Origin: Rivularia sp. MS3
Lineage (GTDB): Bacteria; Cyanobacteriota; Cyanobacteriia; Cyanobacteriales; Nostocaceae
DNA length: 64,000 bases
Reading direction: 5' to 3'
Assembly: GCA_019192545.1 (NCBI GenBank)
Contig: JAHCMI010000032.1
Coordinates: 1-64,000, forward strand
The notes under the pieces were generated by a model. It worked only from the letters and a program-made list of their open reading frames with translations. It searched no databases and was not told the DNA's origin. Within the stretch, counting starts at the first letter, position 1. Each line of letters starts with the position of its first letter. The translations under genes were made by a program, and so were the position numbers. Shown in pieces: positions 46,468-58,215 of this stretch.

Positions 46468-47060
46468 AAAAACTCCTAAATTTGAAATATCTGCCGATCA
46501 GAAGCAATATTGATTACATATTGCCTCTGTACTAACTACTATATTTTCGGTTGATTCCGTGCGGTTAAAAATATGCAAAATATAAACCACTCATTGCGTC
46601 TCTACAATTTCTATGCTGTTGGTTTACTATTTATAATTGATACAAATAAAAAAATATAATTAATTAGATGGTGTTTGAACTTACATAAAAGTATTTATTT
46701 CCCAAAGATATAAATGTAGCTTAAACTTAAATACGCTTGTCACATATTACTCAGCTTGTTACTGGCTCACTTTAAATCATCTACGTATAAGACAATTTTG
46801 TCTGCCAACTATATCACTTATGATTATTGATGCTGAAATTTTTAATTCAAAATAAACGTTGAAATCCGAGTATCTTACTTTGTAAGAGATATTTATCCTA
46901 CACCTTGTAATAATGCTGCTACACAAACAAAGCTAAGCATCAAGACAACTGTGTAATTATAGCTTCCTACTTATAACCTGTAAGGTTTTGAAAATTAGCA
47001 TTATCAAGTAACTCAGGGTAAAATATCTTTTTTTACGCTTAACTACTTAATATCCAGATT
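46468..47060. other. Divergent gap between MscS and the Lhr-like helicase gene
   Basis: These 593 nt between divergent genes are AT-rich, with no supported gene. They should hold both promoters. I see no clear inverted repeat. Confidence 0.3.
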
Positions 47061-49229
47061 ATGAGCGATGCATATAATAGACTTGCGCCTTTTATACAAG
47101 AATACATTTATAACAATAACTGGACGGAATTAAGACCAGTACAAGCTGCTGCATGTAAAGTTATATTTGATACAGACTCTCATTTGTTAGTAGCCGCAGG
47201 AACAGCTTCAGGTAAAACAGAAGCAGCTTTTTTACCTGTTTTGACTCACCTATACGAAGAACCTTCTAAGAGTATAGGAGCAATTTATATAGGTCCAATC
47301 AAAGCATTAATTAACGATCAATTTGAACGTCTGAATGATTTATTAAGAGAAGCTGATATTCCAGTCTACCATTGGCATGGAGATGTTCCCCAAGCGAGAA
47401 AAAAGCACCTGTTAAAAAATCCTGCTGGTATTCTGCAAATAACGCCAGAGTCTTTAGAAAGTTTATTAATCAACAAGCATGATGACTTAATTCGACTTTT
47501 CGGTGATGTACGCTTTGTAGTCATTGATGAAATTCATGCTTTTATGGGTACCGAAAGAGGCTGTCAAATTCTTTGTCAGTTGGAAAGATTGGCTAACATA
47601 ACTAAAAATCAGCATCGTAGAATTGGTTTGTCTGCGACTTTAGGAGACTATTCTCTTGCTGAAGATTGGTTAAGTTCCGGTACCGATAAATCGGTGATTA
47701 CACCAAAAATTGCAGCCGCAAAAAGGCAAATAAAATTAGCTTTAGAACACTTTTATATTCCAGAGCAAGCTGACGAATCTGAAGTCACCGATTGCGACAA
47801 ATATATTTTTAATTTGAGTCAATCCCGTAAATGTCTTATCTTTGCTAACAACAAATCTCAAACCGAGTCTGTAATTGCTTCCTTGCGGCACATTGCTGCC
47901 AGCCAAAGACAACCCGATATTTATCACGTCCATCATGGCAGTATATCGGCTTCTCTACGTCAAATTGCAGAAAATGCCATGCGAGAACCGTTAAAACCTG
48001 CCGTAACTGCTGCCACCTTGACTTTAGAAGTAGGGGTAGATATTGGTTATTTACAGCGAGTAATTCAATTAGAATCACCTGCTTCCGTCGCAAGTTTTTT
48101 ACAACGTTTAGGGCGTACCGGCAGAAGGGGCGAACCGGCAGACATGCGTTTTGTTTGCCCGGAAAAGCAGCCACCTTTAGAAGCACCACTTCCCCAACAA
48201 ATTCCCTGGCAACTCTTACAGTCTATAGCTACAATTCAACTGTATCTTGAAGATAAATGGATTGAGCCAATTCAACCAATTAAATATCCCTTAAGTTTGC
48301 TTTACCATCAAACTATGAGCATTTTGGCTGCCACAAAGGAAATTTCACCATCAGCCCTTGCTAAAAAAATATTTAGCCTATCATCTTTTCAATATATATC
48401 CCAAGAATACTATGAATTATTGCTGCGTTATTTAGTCACCATTGACCATATTCATAAAACTGAAGAAGGTAAATTAATATTAGGTTTAGCCGGTGAGAAA
48501 ATAGTTAAAAGATTTCAATTTTATGCAGTCTTTCCCGAAACCCTCGAATTCACCGTTAAACATGATTCAATAGATATTGGTACCATTGTCATCATGCCTA
48601 AAGTTGGCAGTGAATTCGGTTTAGCAGGAAAAACTTGGCAAGTCTTAGATATAGATTTTGCCAAAAAAACAATATTTGTGAAGCAGGTAGAAGGCAAAGC
48701 CGGTATTTTTTGGCGGGGTGGTAGCGGTACAATTCACAGCAAAATCTTAGAACGTATGCGTCGCGTTTTATTAGAAGATACAGAGTATGCGTATTTACAA
48801 ACAAATGCGAAAAAAAGATTGCAATCAGCCCGTCAATTAGCTTTAGATTTTGAATTAGATAAACGTAATATTATTAAATTAGAAAAGGGTAAATGCTGTA
48901 TCTTTCCTTGGATGGGTACCGTAGCTTACAATACTTTGCACAGGTTGCTAAATAATTTTTGCCGAGAATCCTTAGAAATTAAATCCATCGGTGGCGTTAA
49001 CCCTTATTTCACCATCCTAAAATTAGGAAAAGGTAAATTTGAACAGCTTGAAACCGAAATTTTATCATTGTGCGAGCAACGTATAGTCAACGAACATTTA
49101 GTAGCAGATGCTGAATCACCAGAAATACAAAAATATGATAAATTTATTCCCCATCCCTTGTTAAGAATAGCTTTCGCAAGCGACTATTTAAACGTAGAGG
49201 AAGTTAAACAGCAAGTCGCGCTTTGGTAA
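47061..49229 (+). CDS. Lhr-like DEAD/DEAH-box helicase
   Basis: The 722-residue protein has motif I TASGKTEAAFLP, Ia GPIKALINDQ, motif II VIDEIHAF (DEIH), motif III SATLGD and motif VI RLGRTGRRG, with the core at about 1-370. The C-terminal half resembles the extra domains of Lhr-type superfamily-2 helicases (about 380-722) and is less well conserved. Lhr proteins unwind DNA or RNA-DNA hybrids. It is a single gene, with no methylase or nuclease beside it, so a defence-system role is not supported by context. The start ATG is at 47061. Confidence 0.85.
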   Translation: MSDAYNRLAPFIQEYIYNNNWTELRPVQAAACKVIFDTDSHLLVAAGTASGKTEAAFLPVLTHLYEEPSKSIGAIYIGPIKALINDQFERLNDLLREADIPVYHWHGDVPQARKKHLLKNPAGILQITPESLESLLINKHDDLIRLFGDVRFVVIDEIHAFMGTERGCQILCQLERLANITKNQHRRIGLSATLGDYSLAEDWLSSGTDKSVITPKIAAAKRQIKLALEHFYIPEQADESEVTDCDKYIFNLSQSRKCLIFANNKSQTESVIASLRHIAASQRQPDIYHVHHGSISASLRQIAENAMREPLKPAVTAATLTLEVGVDIGYLQRVIQLESPASVASFLQRLGRTGRRGEPADMRFVCPEKQPPLEAPLPQQIPWQLLQSIATIQLYLEDKWIEPIQPIKYPLSLLYHQTMSILAATKEISPSALAKKIFSLSSFQYISQEYYELLLRYLVTIDHIHKTEEGKLILGLAGEKIVKRFQFYAVFPETLEFTVKHDSIDIGTIVIMPKVGSEFGLAGKTWQVLDIDFAKKTIFVKQVEGKAGIFWRGGSGTIHSKILERMRRVLLEDTEYAYLQTNAKKRLQSARQLALDFELDKRNIIKLEKGKCCIFPWMGTVAYNTLHRLLNNFCRESLEIKSIGGVNPYFTILKLGKGKFEQLETEILSLCEQRIVNEHLVADAESPEIQKYDKFIPHPLLRIAFASDYLNVEEVKQQVALW

Positions 49230-49319
49230 GAGAAATTTAACCATCCATATACTACCGAATTTGAGATAAAAATTCTTTTTTCTCTCCCTCTTCCCCCTCT
49301 GTGCAAAATCCAAAATTCC

Positions 49320-50894
49320 ATGTACGACTATGTAATTGTTGGGGCTGGCTCTGCTGGCTGCGTATTAGCAAACCGTCTTACAGAAAATCCTCAAATCAAA
49401 GTTTTACTTTTAGAAGCGGGAAACCCGGATAAATCTCATAAAATTCATATTCCTGTTGGCTACCCAGATTTGTTTAAAACCAAATATGATTGGGCTTTTT
49501 TTACAGAAAGACAACCATGTTTAAATAACCGTAAACTTTATTTTCCTCGGGGAAAAGTGCTGGGTGGAAGTAGTTCGATTAATGCCATGATTTATATTAG
49601 AGGCAATGATAGCGACTATAATAGCTGGCACAATTTAGGCAATCAAGGATGGAGCTATCAAGAAGTACTTGCTTATTTTAAAAAAGCCGAAAATTATTCT
49701 CAAGGTGTCAGCGAATATCATAATACCAAAGGTTATCTTCACGTTACTAATTTGCGCGATCGCAATCCTCTATCTGAAGTTTTTATCAAAGCTGCAACAG
49801 AATTTGGACTAGCTCGCAATGATGATTTTAATGGCAAACACCAGCAAGGAGTAGGCTTCTATCAAGTTACCCAAAAAAATCAGCAACGTCACAGTGCTGC
49901 TACAGCTTATTTAAAACCGATACTATCGAGAAAAAATTTAACTATCAAAACTCATTCCCTCGTCACAAGTTTATTATTTGAAGGCAAACGAGTCACTGGT
50001 TTAATTTATCAAAATAAAAATCATCTAGAACACAGAGTTAAAGTTAGCAAAGAAATTATCTTAAGTGCTGGAGCAATTAATTCCCCTCAAATATTAATGC
50101 TCTCCGGAATTGGTTGTGCAAAACACCTGAAATCATTAAATATCCCAGTATTAATTGATTTACCCGGAGTCGGGCAAAATTTACAGGATCATTTGTCTAT
50201 CTCTATTGCTTATAAATGCACAAAGCCAATTAGTTTAGCTAATGTCGAAAAACCGTATAATATTCTTAAATATCTATTATTTAAAAAAGGTGCATTAACG
50301 TCAAATATTGCCGAAGCAGGAGGTTTTTTAAAAACAGCAGAAAATCTCAGTAGCGTTAACCTACAGTTGCATTTTGTTCCCGGATGTTTAATAAATCACG
50401 GCTTCGCAAAGCGAAAAGAACATGGATTTACTTTATGTCCAACTCTGCTATATCCCCAAAGTAAAGGTAAAATTACTCTACGTTCAAATAATCCTTTAGA
50501 AGCACCATTTATTCAACCGAATTATTTGAGCAATCAACAGGATTTAAAAGTTTTATTAGCAGGTGTCAAAATCAGCCGTCAGATTTTGCAGCAACCAGCA
50601 TTTGACAAATTTAGAGGTGAAGAAATAGCCCCCGGCTTTCAGATAAAATCAACCGAAGATATTTGTAATTTTATCCGTAGCGCCGCAGAAAGTTTATACC
50701 ATCCAGTCGGAACTTGTAAAATGGGCAATGACTTTATGTCAGTAGTTAATTCAAAACTACAAGTTCATCAAATAAAAGGATTAAGAATTGTAGACGCTTC
50801 AATCATGCCCAATATTATTGGTGGCAATACCAATGCTCCTACAATTATGATTGCCGAGAAAGCTGCTGATATGATTAAATTGACGAACAATTAA
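49320..50894 (+). CDS. GMC-family oxidoreductase (choline-dehydrogenase-like)
   Basis: The 524-residue flavoprotein has the FAD motif IVGAGSAGCVLANRL (about 5-19), the GMC signature RGKVLGGSSSINAMIYIRGN, and the C-terminal SLYHPVGTCKMG (catalytic His region) and NTNAPTIMIAEKAADMI. The family oxidises alcohols such as choline or other primary and secondary alcohols; choline oxidation with glycine-betaine synthesis is one possibility in cyanobacteria but is not shown here. It is separate from its neighbours by short gaps (90 and 77 nt). Confidence 0.9.
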   Translation: MYDYVIVGAGSAGCVLANRLTENPQIKVLLLEAGNPDKSHKIHIPVGYPDLFKTKYDWAFFTERQPCLNNRKLYFPRGKVLGGSSSINAMIYIRGNDSDYNSWHNLGNQGWSYQEVLAYFKKAENYSQGVSEYHNTKGYLHVTNLRDRNPLSEVFIKAATEFGLARNDDFNGKHQQGVGFYQVTQKNQQRHSAATAYLKPILSRKNLTIKTHSLVTSLLFEGKRVTGLIYQNKNHLEHRVKVSKEIILSAGAINSPQILMLSGIGCAKHLKSLNIPVLIDLPGVGQNLQDHLSISIAYKCTKPISLANVEKPYNILKYLLFKKGALTSNIAEAGGFLKTAENLSSVNLQLHFVPGCLINHGFAKRKEHGFTLCPTLLYPQSKGKITLRSNNPLEAPFIQPNYLSNQQDLKVLLAGVKISRQILQQPAFDKFRGEEIAPGFQIKSTEDICNFIRSAAESLYHPVGTCKMGNDFMSVVNSKLQVHQIKGLRIVDASIMPNIIGGNTNAPTIMIAEKAADMIKLTNN

Positions 50895-50971
50895 CAGTTA
50901 ACACTTACCAACTAACAAATAGTAGAGATGCATTAATTCTACATCCCTACAAAAAAATATTAAAAAATAAA

Positions 50972-51430
50972 CTAAGAATTAGCACCCATTTCTACTACCA
51001 CACTACGCATAAAATTGACACGCTGTTCAAAATCTAAGCCTTTGATAGAATTTGTAAATTCATTAGTTTTAGATGGTAATTCATAGTCTGATGGTACTTG
51101 AATTACGCTTCCGCTTTCCATAGCTTGAGCTAGTCTCAACCATACATCAAGCTTACCGCTAGAACTTAAAGCCACATATGCACTGCTAATATCGCTACTA
51201 TTACCAGAAACAATATCTCGTTGTGCTTGTAATTGTTCTTCCTTCGACATTGCTTGAATTTTATCAAACAAAGCTTTAGCAGTTTGCTGAGCAGAATCTT
51301 GGTTAACGGGAGTTAAATTTTCTTTTATATCTAAATACCCGTACCATAATAAACCTAACTGGGTATCAGCATCAAAGCTGCGAAATTGTTCTACAGCTTT
51401 TCTAGTATTTTCTTCAGTTGTAAAAGTCAT
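50972..51430 (-). CDS. Helical carotenoid protein (OCP N-terminal domain homologue)
   Basis: The product has 152 residues from ATG 51430; an upstream frame would add 12 doubtful residues. The all-helical domain reads VEQFRSFDADTQLGLLWYGY and continues to RQDIVSGNS-type and WLRLAQAMESGSVIQVPSDY, as in the N-terminal domain of the orange carotenoid protein. It has no C-terminal NTF2-like domain, so it belongs to the stand-alone HCP class that binds a carotenoid and may quench singlet oxygen or phycobilisome energy. A matching C-terminal-domain gene does not lie in the window. Confidence 0.88.
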   Translation of the reverse strand: MTFTTEENTRKAVEQFRSFDADTQLGLLWYGYLDIKENLTPVNQDSAQQTAKALFDKIQAMSKEEQLQAQRDIVSGNSSDISSAYVALSSSGKLDVWLRLAQAMESGSVIQVPSDYELPSKTNEFTNSIKGLDFEQRVNFMRSVVVEMGANS

Positions 51431-51764
51431 AAATCTACCTAACCAACAAAATTTAATTATCAACAATTACTTTCTTCTTATATTTAATAAACTCATAACT
51501 TGGAATTAACCCTGCTTGCGGCATAAATAGGTATTATGACTTAGGACAGATGCATTGTATCTGTTCCTACTAAAGCAGTATTTAGCAAGTATTAATTGTT
51601 ATAAGTTGCTAATTGTTTTTAATTTAAAAATAAACTAGTTAAAGACGTTTGAATAACCAAAAAAATTTCATCTACCAATCGAAGTAACTAGTTGTTTAAT
51701 ATACTGCTACTCAAGATTGGTTTTGATAGGCTAGGAGTATTGAAGTAATGGGCTTTATTGATTT
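51431..51764. other. Divergent gap between HCP and metallophosphoesterase genes
   Basis: A 334-nt AT-rich gap with no clear hairpin. AGGAG at 51733 is rather far (about 27 nt) from the ATG at 51765, so translation initiation there is not well marked. Confidence 0.3.
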
Positions 51765-52592
51765 ATGCACTGGTTACTGACCGGACCATTAACTGTAGAA
51801 AAAATCACAGTTCGGATTCCAGATTTGCCAGCATTCTTAAAGGGTATCCGTATAGTGCAGATGACAGATTTTCACTATGACGGTCTACGTTTATCGCAAA
51901 AAATGTTAGAAAAAGCCATAATTGCTAGCAACGAAGCCGAACCCGATATAGTTGTTTTAACTGGTGATTATGTAACTGATAACCCCAGTCCAATCAACAA
52001 ATTGGTTCTTCAATTAAAGTATTTACAAAGTCGTTACGGCACTTACGCAGTGCTTGGCAATCACGATATACATTATGCCCATTCAAAAGCAGAAATTACA
52101 TCTGCTTTTTCCAGAGTTGGAATTGAAGTTCTGGAAAATAGCATTGCTTACCCATTCGGAAAAGAATTACCATTAGTAGGAATTGGTGAATATTGGTCTC
52201 CTTATTTTCATCCCGAATTAGTGATGAACCAATTAGATGCAGCACAACCGCGCATAGTTTTATCCCATAATCCCGATACTGCCGATATTTTACAAAAATG
52301 GCGAGTCGATTTACAGTTATCGGGTCATACTCATGGTGGTCATATTGTAATTCCCGGCATTGGTCCTGCTATAGCTGCTTATAGTAATATAGTTCGCAGC
52401 GTACCAAAAAGAATGCGCCGTCGGATGCCACTTGTAAAAACAGAGTTTTTCAATGTTGTCAGGAATTGGCAATGGGCTAAAGGATTTCATCGAGTCGGCA
52501 GCAATCAACTATACATTAACCGTGGTTTAGGAACTTATTTACCGGGAAGGCTATTCTGTAATCCAGAAGTCACTGTTATTACCTTGGAATAA
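51765..52592 (+). CDS. Metallophosphoesterase, copy 1
   Basis: The 275-residue calcineurin-type enzyme starts MHWLLTGPLTVEKIT and carries the metal motifs TDFHYDGL, TGDYVTD, LGNHDIHY, LSHNPDTA and SGHTHGGH. These are all the expected ligands for a two-metal phosphoesterase, similar in layout to YkuE/LpxG-type enzymes that act on lipid-linked or nucleotide substrates. The C-terminal GFHRVGSNQLYINRGLGTYL is shared with copy 2. It is 77 nt upstream of that copy. Confidence 0.9.
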   Translation: MHWLLTGPLTVEKITVRIPDLPAFLKGIRIVQMTDFHYDGLRLSQKMLEKAIIASNEAEPDIVVLTGDYVTDNPSPINKLVLQLKYLQSRYGTYAVLGNHDIHYAHSKAEITSAFSRVGIEVLENSIAYPFGKELPLVGIGEYWSPYFHPELVMNQLDAAQPRIVLSHNPDTADILQKWRVDLQLSGHTHGGHIVIPGIGPAIAAYSNIVRSVPKRMRRRMPLVKTEFFNVVRNWQWAKGFHRVGSNQLYINRGLGTYLPGRLFCNPEVTVITLE

Positions 52593-52669
52593 AGCCGCAC
52601 AACTTCTCGCTGCTCGCTGTTCGCTGTTACACTAAAAGCGCTGGTACAAAAAAAAGCAATATAAGCCCT

Positions 52670-53497
52670 ATGCATTGGTTGTTAACTGGTTCTTTAACTG
52701 TAGAAAAACTCGTAGTTAAAATAGAGGGTTTACCAGCATCTACTAAGGGTACTCGGATAGTACAGCTTTCTGATTTGCATTACGACGGCTTAAGGTTATC
52801 GGAAGAAATGTTAGAGCAAGCCATAATTACCAGCAATCAAGCCGAACCGGATTTGCTTGTTTTGACTGGTGACTATATAACTGATGACCCCGCACCAATA
52901 TATAAACTAGTAAAAAGACTTAAAAAATTAAAATCTCGCCTTGGTATATATGCCGTACTAGGCAATCATGATATTCGCCATCGGACTGCGAAAGCAGAAG
53001 TTACAGCAGCACTCAAAAGTATTGATATTAAAGTTCTTTGGAATGAAATTGCTTATCCTTTAGGGAAAGATTTACCATTAGTAGGATTAGCTGAATACTG
53101 GTGCCAAGAATTCGATCCTGCATCGGTAATGAATCAATTAGACGCTGCAAAGCCTTGTATTGTCTTGTCTCATAATCCCGATACCGCTCAAATATTGCAG
53201 CAGTGGCGAGTAGATTTGCAATTGTCAGGCCACAGTCACGGAGGACAAATTGTCCTACCAGATATTGGACCTTTAGTAGTTTATTACAAAAAGTTTGTCT
53301 GTAAAATTCCTAAAGATGTACGTCGATTGATTCCTTTTTTGCGACCAGATTACGTAAAAGTTCTCCGACATTGGGAATGGGCACAAGGATTTCATCGAGT
53401 AGGTAAAAATCAGCTATACGTTAATCGTGGCTTAGGAACATATTTACCAGGAAGGCTTTTTTGTAACCCAGAAGTCACCGTAATTACCTTGGAATAA
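52670..53497 (+). CDS. Metallophosphoesterase, copy 2
   Basis: It has 275 residues, the same length as copy 1, and aligns along the whole protein: MHWLLTGSLTVEKLV, SDLHYDGL, TGDYITD, LGNHDIRH, LSHNPDTA, SGHSHGGQ and the same C-terminus (YLPGRLFCNPEVTVITLE). The metal motifs are intact, so both copies should be active. Strongest divergence is in the middle (residues about 200-235). The two genes are a tandem duplication, probably co-transcribed, that may act on different substrates. Confidence 0.9.
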   Translation: MHWLLTGSLTVEKLVVKIEGLPASTKGTRIVQLSDLHYDGLRLSEEMLEQAIITSNQAEPDLLVLTGDYITDDPAPIYKLVKRLKKLKSRLGIYAVLGNHDIRHRTAKAEVTAALKSIDIKVLWNEIAYPLGKDLPLVGLAEYWCQEFDPASVMNQLDAAKPCIVLSHNPDTAQILQQWRVDLQLSGHSHGGQIVLPDIGPLVVYYKKFVCKIPKDVRRLIPFLRPDYVKVLRHWEWAQGFHRVGKNQLYVNRGLGTYLPGRLFCNPEVTVITLE

Positions 53498-55419
<1,922 letters not shown>

Positions 55420-55445
55420 AAATGTTATTATTAAGATAACAATTT

Positions 55446-55519
55446 GGGGCTGTAGCTCAGTTGGATAGAGCGAGCGCCTCCTAAGCGCTAGGTCGTAGGT
55501 TCGAGTCTTACCAGTCCCG
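55446..55519 (+). tRNA. tRNA-Arg, anticodon CCU
   Basis: The sequence folds fully: acceptor GGGGCTG/CAGTCCC (one G-T), D arm with GCTC...GAGC, anticodon stem AGCGC/GCGCT and loop CTCCTAA with anticodon CCT, T arm GTAGG/CTTAC with loop TTCGAGT, and discriminator G. CCA is not encoded, as is common in cyanobacteria. It reads AGG codons. Confidence 0.95.
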
Positions 55520-55966
55520 TTTTCCTCAAAATTTCTAAAGTTATCAAGTATACTTTTTATTTGACCGGCAAAACATATAAAATATTTTGTTGGATCTGGT
55601 ATTCCTTGTGGCTGGAAAGCGACCGCAAGTGCATATAAACTGGTAAATGGTTATTTGCCCACTATGGCGAACATTAAATGACATCCATCCGTCAAAAAAT
55701 TTAGTTGTGGTGCAATTCTATACTTTTTCGTAACCAATACAACAACTAAAAGCGCTGCTTAGAATCGCTGAGAATAGGTTTTTGGTTTAAATATTGTTCG
55801 TTTAGGGGTGTGACCCCCTATGCATTTTTCTACAAAATACTTATATTTTGTTGAGCCTATTTTTTAGGCATATTAATTATTAACAGTTTACAGACTGTTG
55901 CTTTATTTTTATTTTTTTAGAAAAAAATCTTCTCTAGATATTCTAAGCGATAAACCTTTGGATAAA
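55520..55966. other. Gap between tRNA-Arg and ydcF-like gene
   Basis: 447 nt with no supported gene. A GGGG-GTGTGA-CCCC hairpin lies at about 55804-55821. The frame upstream of ATG 55967 (from TTG 55898) is open but is not preferred as start. Confidence 0.3.
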
Positions 55967-56512
55967 ATGCTTAAATCAGGAGTTTCTTCTCGGTTAATGC
56001 TTGTTTTCTTGCCCCTAACCTTACTATGGGGTTACAAAAAAGTTCAAACTGTATTTGTGCAGCCACAAGCGATTTTGGTTTTAGGAGGTTCAACTAAAAG
56101 CTTAGAGCGAGAAAAATTTACTGCTAAATTTGCCAAAAAACATCCTAACTTACCGATTTGGATTTCGGGGGGTAGCCCTCAAGGTGTGACAAAAAAAGTA
56201 TTTAGCAATGCGGGTGTTGATTCTCAACGCTTGTACTTAGACTACCGAGCCGAAAATACGGTAGAAAATTTCACAACCTTAGTAGACGATTTGAAAAAAA
56301 GAGGTATCAAGAAGTTATATTTAGTCACTTCCGATTATCATATGCCTCGTGCTAGCGTTATCGGTGAGATTGTTCTAGGTAGTCGAGGAATCGACTTTCA
56401 AAAAGTATCTGTACCTTCAAAAGCAAGTTCCGAACCTGTAGAAAAATCTATTAGAGACGGAGTTAGATCGATTGTTTGGGTTGCTACCGGTTTTGGTGGT
56501 GGAAAGAAGTAA
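55967..56512 (+). CDS. YdcF/DUF218-family protein
   Basis: The product has 181 residues from ATG 55967, with a TTG start 69 nt upstream as an alternative. The N-terminal helix (MLVFLPLTLLWGY) anchors or exports the domain. The DUF218 core follows with AILVLGGSTKSLEREK, PIWISGGSPQG, ENTVENFTTLVDDL and LVTSDYHMPRAS. The family is associated with envelope metabolism, but its reaction is not established. It is preceded by tRNA-Arg and convergent with DUF2288. Confidence 0.85.
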   Translation: MLKSGVSSRLMLVFLPLTLLWGYKKVQTVFVQPQAILVLGGSTKSLEREKFTAKFAKKHPNLPIWISGGSPQGVTKKVFSNAGVDSQRLYLDYRAENTVENFTTLVDDLKKRGIKKLYLVTSDYHMPRASVIGEIVLGSRGIDFQKVSVPSKASSEPVEKSIRDGVRSIVWVATGFGGGKK

Positions 56513-56575
56513 ATTACGCTCGAAATCAACAATCATCAAATCCCCTTAATTGATAAACAACAGGGGATTGAAGAT

Positions 56576-56878
56576 TTATGCCGCAGCTTTTTCTTGAACC
56601 AGTACAAAAGGCTGGACGATTAGTGTATTGAATCGTTTTTGTTTTTGCATATTCCATTCTCCCATCTGTACTGCTGAAGGTTTAGCTATTAATGCTTCAT
56701 CAATCCAATTTTGGACTTCGGTGGCGCGATCGCTAGCAATAGCCTCACCCACATCTAACAAATCTAATTCTGTAGCAACTACAATTACAGAATCTCGTTG
56801 TACGTGAGGAATCAACCATTCCCATTCGGCTTCATCAAGGTTTTCATCTAATTGCGCTCTTAAATCTTGATTTGTCAT
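56576..56878 (-). CDS. DUF2288 family protein
   Basis: The 100-residue soluble protein shows the DUF2288 pattern: LRAQLDENLDEAEWEWLIPH, VIVVATELDLLDVGEAIASD, VQNWIDEALIAKPS, then a variable tail. No catalytic residues are recognisable; the family is common in cyanobacteria and proteobacteria with no known function. It stands alone. Confidence 0.85.
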   Translation of the reverse strand: MTNQDLRAQLDENLDEAEWEWLIPHVQRDSVIVVATELDLLDVGEAIASDRATEVQNWIDEALIAKPSAVQMGEWNMQKQKRFNTLIVQPFVLVQEKAAA

Positions 56879-57018
56879 AATAATTATTTATTCTTCAACG
56901 ATTAATATATAACAGTCTAAATTTATTTGTGAAAAATCAAAATATTATTTTAATAAAAATTATGTTTTATACCATAATAATAACTGATATTTAGGATTAA
57001 TTTACTAGTTAATATTGA

Positions 57019-58056
57019 TTAACTTTCTGCTTTCATTTCATCAATTTCAAACAGGGAAACTATTACCCCGGCAATTGGAATAGAGATAAAAATACCTAAT
57101 AAGCCCGCAATTCTAGCACCTATAAGTAAGGCAAAAAATACTACCACCGGATTTAAATTGAGTGCATTTTGCATTACTCTAGGTGCAATTAAATTATCCT
57201 GAATTTGTTGAAGTACAATACAAGCTGCTAATACCTTTAGCGCCAACCATACACCTTGAGACAACACAATCAAAGTAATCACACCAATTCCTAATGTCGC
57301 ACCAATACCTGGAATTACATCAATAAAACCAACTATCACGGACAATATTAAAGGGAAAGGTACACCTAAAACCACGAAAACCAAAAAAGTGCTGACTGTA
57401 AGAAACAAAGTTAATAATAGCTGACCTCGGAAAAAGCCGAGAAAGGCACGTTTGATAACTTTTTCAAATCTTTTACGTCGAGGCTTGGGTACTATTTTTA
57501 AAATAAACAGCCAAAGTTGTTCTCCTTCTAAAAGCATAAAAAAGGCTACAACCGCAATCAAAATAAAAGTAGCAAAATTAGTAATAAAACCTTGAAATAG
57601 AAATAAAATATTGCTAAGTCTGGAAATAGCTTCCTTTCTTAATATCTGTTCTAAAGAACTCAAATCTATTTGAAGATTACGATTTCTCAGCGTCTCTTCC
57701 AATCGCTCCACCAAAGGAATTAAATCGTTTAAAAAAGTAGCAACACTGTCAATTAGTTGCTGCCCTTGAGATAATAACCCTAAGCCTGCGGCGATAGCTA
57801 AACTACCCAAAAGAACTATACTGACTAAGTAGATAGAAATAACTGCTACAGTGTGAGGTAAAAATTTTTTCAGCCATTGAACCGGATAGCTAAGTAAAAA
57901 AGCCAAAATTGCAGCAAAGGTAAAAATCACAATTACTGCTTGAAAATAAGCAATTAACTCGACAATTGTCCAACCGCAGGCAGCAAAAAGTAGAAAGCGA
58001 ACTAAAGTAAAGTTATTTAACTTAGTTAAGAAATTTTCACCGTCTGAGTCGTTCAT
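57019..58056 (-). CDS. AI-2E family transporter
   Basis: The 345-residue protein has about eight membrane helices in the AI-2E/TqsA-like layout: early helices (about 22-90), a long periplasmic or cytoplasmic middle (about 95-160), and the conserved C-terminal block with FFRGQLLLTLFLTV, VGFIDVIPGIGATLGIG, QIQDNLIAPRVMQNALNLNP and GLLGIFISIPIAG. The family exports autoinducer-2-like or other small molecules or drives ion flux; the substrate cannot be read here. It is in the same orientation as the lipid cluster, 160 nt downstream of plsC. Confidence 0.9.
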   Translation of the reverse strand: MNDSDGENFLTKLNNFTLVRFLLFAACGWTIVELIAYFQAVIVIFTFAAILAFLLSYPVQWLKKFLPHTVAVISIYLVSIVLLGSLAIAAGLGLLSQGQQLIDSVATFLNDLIPLVERLEETLRNRNLQIDLSSLEQILRKEAISRLSNILFLFQGFITNFATFILIAVVAFFMLLEGEQLWLFILKIVPKPRRKRFEKVIKRAFLGFFRGQLLLTLFLTVSTFLVFVVLGVPFPLILSVIVGFIDVIPGIGATLGIGVITLIVLSQGVWLALKVLAACIVLQQIQDNLIAPRVMQNALNLNPVVVFFALLIGARIAGLLGIFISIPIAGVIVSLFEIDEMKAES

Positions 58057-58215
58057 ATAATTTTAAATAAATAGAAATAAGGAAGTAGGGAAGAATTTGT
58101 ATAAAAATTAAACTCTTATCCCAATATTGTCCGAAAACCAATTTAAGCAATTTCTGCGACCAAGGCTACTTCCTTAAAGCATATTTCGGCAAATAAATTT
58201 TGGGATTTTTGGACT

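Noticed and set aside
47061-49229. DISARM or other helicase-centred defence island
   Set aside because: No methylase, nuclease or other defence gene flanks the Lhr-like helicase.
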